DNA from: JACTMI01 sp964618415
GTDB taxonomy: Bacteria; Acidobacteriota; Thermoanaerobaculia; Multivoradales; JAGPDF01
Assembly (NCBI GenBank): GCA_964618415.1
Contig: CAZUAT010000009.1
Coordinates: forward strand, 1 to 53,239
Reading direction: 5' to 3'
DNA: 53,239 bases
Positions 50,334 to 53,239 of this stretch are shown here, piece after piece; position 1 is the stretch's first letter; every line of letters begins with the position of its first letter. Made by a program: the position numbers and the translations under genes. Under the pieces are notes generated by a model that did no database searches, was not told the DNA's origin, and saw only the letters and a program-made list of their open reading frames with translations.

Positions 50334-50418
50334 AGGGGAAAGACAGCGGTGACCACCGTGCGCCAGGTCCTCGCCACCCGGCGCCCCTGCCACCCCCAAC
50401 CTCGTCTTTCCCTCTATG
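50329..50418. repeat. long inverted repeat across the phosphatase stop codon
   Basis: CATAGAGGGGAAAGAC (50329-50344) and GTCTTTCCCTCTATG (50404-50418) are inverted copies with one extra G on the left, and a 59-nt loop. The left arm includes the TAG stop at 50331. It may be a terminator-like or repeat element. Confidence 0.65.
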
Positions 50419-50481
50419 AAGGCTTCTGTGCGTGGGCTTGCACCGGTCGCCGCGCAGCACGCCCCCCTCGGACCCGGCTGG

Positions 50482-50487
50482 TAGATT
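50482..50487 (+). promoter_or_regulatory. -10 box of the small lipoprotein gene
   Basis: TAGATT, 7 nt before ATG 50495, implying a leaderless mRNA. It also rules against an in-frame start at 50432. Confidence 0.55.
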
Positions 50488-50494
50488 CGCACCC

Positions 50495-50824
50495 ATGAGA
50501 ATCCATGGCGGGGCAGGGCTGTTGGGCGCGCTGCTGCTGGTCGGTTGCGGCGGGGCCGGGGCGGGGAGCGGGTCGGCGAGCTCGGAAACGGCTTCCAGTT
50601 CCTCGGACGTGGAATCCATGTACGTCTCGGAGGCCGAGCGAACTCGGGAGATGGAGACGCGGGCCGACGAGGCGACGCGGCGGCTCGAGGAGGCGCGGGC
50701 CTCTGGCGCCACCGGCGAGGAGGCTGTGCGCGCCTACGAGGAGTTCGAGCGCGAGCGGGCGGCGCTCGAGTCGAGCGGGGGCGAGCCGGACGAGAGCACC
50801 GAGGAGTACGCGCCCGCCGACTGA
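50495..50824 (+). CDS. small lipoprotein, unknown
   Basis: This 109-residue protein has a lipoprotein signal with the lipobox LVGC (residues 15-18), then a Gly/Ser-rich spacer and a highly charged helix with heptad-like spacing (about 40-95, SEAERTREMETRADEATRRLEEAR). It would be anchored in a membrane by its N-terminal Cys and form a coiled coil in the periplasm. I do not recognise a family. ATG 50495 is set by the lipobox and the TAGATT box. It converges with the acyltransferase gene across a 33-nt gap. Confidence 0.75.
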   Translation: MRIHGGAGLLGALLLVGCGGAGAGSGSASSETASSSSDVESMYVSEAERTREMETRADEATRRLEEARASGATGEEAVRAYEEFERERAALESSGGEPDESTEEYAPAD

Positions 50825-50857
50825 GGCCGCTCGCGGTCGATCACTCCGCAGTCGCGC

Positions 50858-51568
50858 TCAGTCGCCTCCGCGCCGGGCGATCTCGAGTTGCTGGCGGAGC
50901 TTGATGATCGAGTCGGCCGGGTAGCTCCCGCTCCGCAGCTGCACGCCGGTGTAGAGCTGCGTGCGCGCGCCGACGATCGTGCCGGGATTGAGCACCGAGT
51001 TGCAGCCGGTGGCGACGCCGTCGCCGAGCAGCGCGCCGAGCTTGCGCCGCCCGGTGGCGAGCCGCCGGTCGCCGACCGGGATCGCGATCTCGCCGCCGTC
51101 GTGCCGGAAGTTCGACAGCACGGTGCCGGCGCCGAGGTTGACGTCGCGGCCCAGGATCGAGTCGCCGACGTAGTTCAGGTGCGGGGCGTGGGCGCCGTCG
51201 AGCAGGATCGAGCGCTTGACCTCGACATTGGCGCCCACCACGCAGCCGTCGCCGATCCAGCAGCCGGCGCGCAGCCAGGCGCCGGGTCGGATCTCGCAGT
51301 CGCTGCCGATGTGGAGCGGGCCTTCGAGGGTGACGCCGGGACCGATCCGGGTGCCGCCGCCGATCACGATGCCGTCTCCCGACAGATGGACGCGCGGGTC
51401 GAGCGCGATGGCGATCGCCTGCGACGGCAGCGCCGCGAGCACTGCCGCGAGCGCATCGCCGAGCAGATCCCACGGGCGCTGCGGGTCGAGCGCTGCGGCG
51501 AAGGCCGGCGGCAGGGTCGCCCACAGCTCGGGCCAGCCGGTCGGATCGACGGGCGCCTCGGGGCTCAC
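50858..51568 (-). CDS. left-handed beta-helix acyl/nucleotidyl-sugar transferase-like protein
   Basis: This 236-residue protein has an N-terminal helical part (about residues 1-60) followed by hexapeptide repeats (about 65-220): IVIGGGTRIGPGVTLEGP, IGSDCEIRPGAWL, VGDSILGRDVNLGAGTVLSN and LLGDGVATGCNSVLNPGT. This is the left-handed beta-helix of the GlmU C-terminal/UDP-sugar acetyltransferase type; NYVGDSILGRDVNLGAGT is very close to the GlmU acetyl-CoA site. No nucleotidyltransferase domain is present. It may acetylate a sugar nucleotide for surface polysaccharide. GTG 51568 overlaps the epimerase stop by 4 nt. Confidence 0.82.
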   Translation of the reverse strand: MSPEAPVDPTGWPELWATLPPAFAAALDPQRPWDLLGDALAAVLAALPSQAIAIALDPRVHLSGDGIVIGGGTRIGPGVTLEGPLHIGSDCEIRPGAWLRAGCWIGDGCVVGANVEVKRSILLDGAHAPHLNYVGDSILGRDVNLGAGTVLSNFRHDGGEIAIPVGDRRLATGRRKLGALLGDGVATGCNSVLNPGTIVGARTQLYTGVQLRSGSYPADSIIKLRQQLEIARRGGD

Positions 51569-52497
51569 CGGCCGGCGTACCGCTCGACGTACCAGGGCAG
51601 CGTCGCCGCCAGGCCCTCGGCGAGCGGCCGGCGGGGGCGGACGCCAAAGGTGCGCTCGAGCCGGCCGGGGTCGAGGCTGTTGCGCTCGAGTTCGGCGACG
51701 TTGGCCGGCAGGTGTTCGGCTTCGGTCGAGCGGCCGAGCTGTCGGGCGACTTCGCGGTACAGATCGAGCAGCGACGTCTCGATGCCGGTGCCGACGTTGT
51801 AGACGCCGGTTGTCCAGTTCTCGATGGCGGCGCGGTTGGCGGCCACGATCTCGTCGACGTGGACGTAGTCGCGCGTCTGCCGGCCGTCGCCGAAGATCTT
51901 GGGCGACCCGCCAGTGAGGAACTTCTCGGCCAGAATGGCGACGATGCCGGCCTCGCCGCGCGGATCCTGGCGCGGGCCGTAGACGTTGGCGTAGCGCAGG
52001 ATCACCGGGTCGAGTTCGCCGGTGCGCTGATAGGCACCCAGGAACTGCTCGACGGCGAGCTTCGAGCAGCCGTAGGGCGACAGCGGCCGGGTCGGGTGTG
52101 ACTCGTCGCACGGGAAGCTCTCCTGCTCGCCGTAGACGGTGCCGCCCGAGGAGGCGAACAGGATCCGCCGCACGCCGGCCCGCCGGCAGGCCTGGATCAG
52201 CTTGACGCCGGCGACGACGTTGGCCTCGACGTCGTGGACCGGCTCGTCCACGGAGACCCGCACGTTGGCCTGCGCGGCGTGGTGCGAAACCACGTCGACC
52301 CGCTCGTCGCGCAGGATCTCCTCGAGCCCCGGCTCGGCCAGATCGCGCTCGAGCAGCACGGCCCCCTCGGGCACGTTCTCGCGCCTGCCGGTGACGAGAT
52401 TGTCGACCACCAGCACCCGTTCCCCCCGCCCCACCGCCTCGGCCGCCAAATGCGACCCAATGAACCCGGCGCCCCCCGTAATCAGTATCGTCCGCAC
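51565..52497 (-). CDS. NAD-dependent UDP-sugar epimerase (GalE-like)
   Basis: This 310-residue protein is an extended SDR epimerase/dehydratase. It has the NAD motif TGGAGFIGSHL (residues 7-17), the Ser in FASSGGTVYGE (about 118-128) and YGCSK (about 144-148) for catalysis, and the substrate region LRYANVYGPRQDP (about 168-180). It probably converts UDP-glucose and UDP-galactose or a related sugar nucleotide. The acyltransferase gene follows with a 4-nt overlap, so the two probably work on one sugar pathway. ATG 52497 fits the family start. No clear -10 box was found before it. Confidence 0.9.
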   Translation of the reverse strand: MRTILITGGAGFIGSHLAAEAVGRGERVLVVDNLVTGRRENVPEGAVLLERDLAEPGLEEILRDERVDVVSHHAAQANVRVSVDEPVHDVEANVVAGVKLIQACRRAGVRRILFASSGGTVYGEQESFPCDESHPTRPLSPYGCSKLAVEQFLGAYQRTGELDPVILRYANVYGPRQDPRGEAGIVAILAEKFLTGGSPKIFGDGRQTRDYVHVDEIVAANRAAIENWTTGVYNVGTGIETSLLDLYREVARQLGRSTEAEHLPANVAELERNSLDPGRLERTFGVRPRRPLAEGLAATLPWYVERYAGR

Positions 52498-52573
52498 CCC
52501 CCGATCCTATCCGCGCCACGAGGCAGCGTCAGCTGCGACCTCTGAGGTTCGTGGCAAACCCAGCATCGTCCGG

Positions 52574-52594
52574 TAGGCTGGAACGCGGAGGGAA
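52574..52594 (+). promoter_or_regulatory. -10 box and Shine-Dalgarno of a truncated ORF
   Basis: TAGGCT (52574-52579) is followed by GGAGGGAA (52587-52594), 8 nt before GTG 52603. It looks like an intact gene start although only a 38-residue ORF follows. Confidence 0.45.
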
Positions 52595-52602
52595 CGGTCC
52601 TC

Positions 52603-52719
52603 GTGCCCGAGACACAAACGGAGTCTCGGCGCCGGCTCGTCGACGCCGCGACGGCGGCGATCCGCACAGTGGGTGGCGACATCATCTATGGAACGGACGG
52701 CGTGTGCGAGGAGAATTGA
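52603..52719 (+). pseudogene. 38-residue truncated ORF with gene-like start
   Basis: The frame from GTG 52603 reads MPETQTESRRRLVDAATAAI followed by RTVGGDIIYGTDGVCEEN and a TGA. The first part vaguely resembles the opening helix of a TetR-type regulator (S-R-R-R-L-V-D-A-A), which would be about 190 residues when intact. A -10 box and a strong Shine-Dalgarno precede it, so this may be the start of a gene cut short by the RHS fragment. It could also be a real small protein. Its 3' end overlaps the RHS frame. Confidence 0.4.
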
Positions 52720-53239
52720 AGCGGCCCGGGATAGCCGGAGGCTCCGAAAGATCGAGCGTGAACCGACTCCGGGATTTGGCGTGGGCACCTGGACGGAGAC
52801 GCGCGAGCACGCCGCCCTCGACCACCTCGGCACCGTGCGCATCTGGACCGACGCAAGCGGCTCACAACTGCCGGGCTTCATCTACTACCCCTTCGGCAAA
52901 CAGCTGACGAGCTACCAGGACGACGAGCAGATCAAGTTCACCGGCCACGAGCGCGACCTGTGGAACACCACCTCAACCGTCGACGACCTCGACTACATGC
53001 ACGCGCGGCACTACAACCCGCAGCTCGGCATATTCCTGCAGATCGATCCATTGGCCGGCTCCGTACGAGCCCCGCAGACGCTGAATCGGTATGCGTATGT
53101 CGGTGGCAACCCGATGAACTTCACGGACCCGACCGGCATGAACAGGCATTCAGAAACGGACTGCAAGTTGATGCGGGTCTCGATGTGGGGCGACCTGAAG
53201 ACCATGGAGATCTGCTGGACATACACGACTGGCGCACCC
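52688..53239 (+). CDS. RHS repeat core fragment, cut by window end
   Basis: The frame is open from ATG 52688 (GTG 52781 is also possible) to the right edge, 184 codons. It contains LDHLGTVRIWTDASG, then FIYYPFGKQL, KFTGHERD, DYMHARHYNPQLGIFLQIDP and NRYAYVGGNPMNFTDPTG, which are the hallmarks of the RHS-associated core just before the variable toxin or tip. The rest is the start of that variable tip. Full RHS proteins are over 1000 residues; here only about 45 unrelated residues lie before the core, so this is probably an orphan tip or remnant. The tip function cannot be judged. Confidence 0.8.
   Translation, partial: MERTACARRIEAARDSRRLRKIEREPTPGFGVGTWTETREHAALDHLGTVRIWTDASGSQLPGFIYYPFGKQLTSYQDDEQIKFTGHERDLWNTTSTVDDLDYMHARHYNPQLGIFLQIDPLAGSVRAPQTLNRYAYVGGNPMNFTDPTGMNRHSETDCKLMRVSMWGDLKTMEICWTYTTGAP

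Noticed and set aside
52603..52719. Naming the 38-residue ORF a TetR regulator.
   Set aside because: The likeness covers under 15 residues and the HTH core is absent; kept only as a truncated ORF.

Overview
The window is about 53 kb of GC-rich DNA (mostly around 70% by eye) from a heterotrophic bacterium with an outer membrane. Frequent GTG starts, a MoxR/DUF58/DUF4129/SpoIIM/RDD gene block, LuxC/LuxE homologues, a Cache-kinase fusion and secreted proteins ending in a short F-A-D-G-F-E-S-G-type tail fit Acidobacteriota (class Thermoanaerobaculia or a relative) best. This placement is an inference from gene content; there is no rRNA to test it. I see no tRNA, rRNA, CRISPR array or intact insertion sequence.

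Layout. 1-3.2 kb: a DNA methyltransferase cut by the left edge, a small unknown gene, and an mqsRA toxin-antitoxin pair with its operator. 3.3-6.4 kb: an NfeD/flotillin pair and heme A synthase (ctaA, minus strand). 6.5-16.2 kb: one probable operon of ten genes in which every gene overlaps the next (RDD, zinc-finger/B-box membrane proteins, DUF4129, DUF4350, MoxR ATPase, DUF58, SpoIIM-like, RDD). 16.2-23.8 kb: a UvrA-family protein, an FHA-RDD fusion, a MauE-like/thioredoxin pair and a predicted outer-membrane barrel. 23.8-28.5 kb: LuxC-like and LuxE-like fatty-acid reductase parts (minus strand) mixed with a VOC protein and a second small barrel, then a cupredoxin. 28.5-32.5 kb: a large receptor kinase (sensor-HAMP-degenerate cyclase-Ser/Thr kinase), a CorA transporter and a small membrane protein.

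32.6-37.7 kb is a visibly less GC-rich accessory module: two divergent genes (a secreted repeat/beta-helix protein and a secreted glycosidase-like protein), closed by stem-loops on both sides and bracketed by a 28-bp exact direct repeat. 37.8-43.7 kb returns to core-type genes: a PD-(D/E)XK nuclease-helicase fusion, then a nupC-sspB-ubiE-SDR operon with 4-nt overlaps. A second accessory gene follows at 43.8-45.2 kb. It is paralogous to the secreted repeat protein and is bracketed by a duplication of the 3' end of the SDR gene. Next come a probable pseudo-amidohydrolase, a PBP4-type peptidase, an RsbU-like phosphatase, a lipoprotein, an acyltransferase-epimerase pair (minus strand), a promoter-bearing truncated ORF and an RHS core fragment that runs off the right edge.

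Themes. Nine genes have a TANNNT box only 6-11 nt before the start codon, which suggests common leaderless or very short-leader transcripts. Three secreted proteins share a C-terminal F-E-S-G tail, and two of them sit in repeat-bracketed segments. This tail-plus-cassette arrangement is the strongest candidate here for something undescribed. The DNA was read by eye; alignments and searches that would settle family calls are named in each finding.
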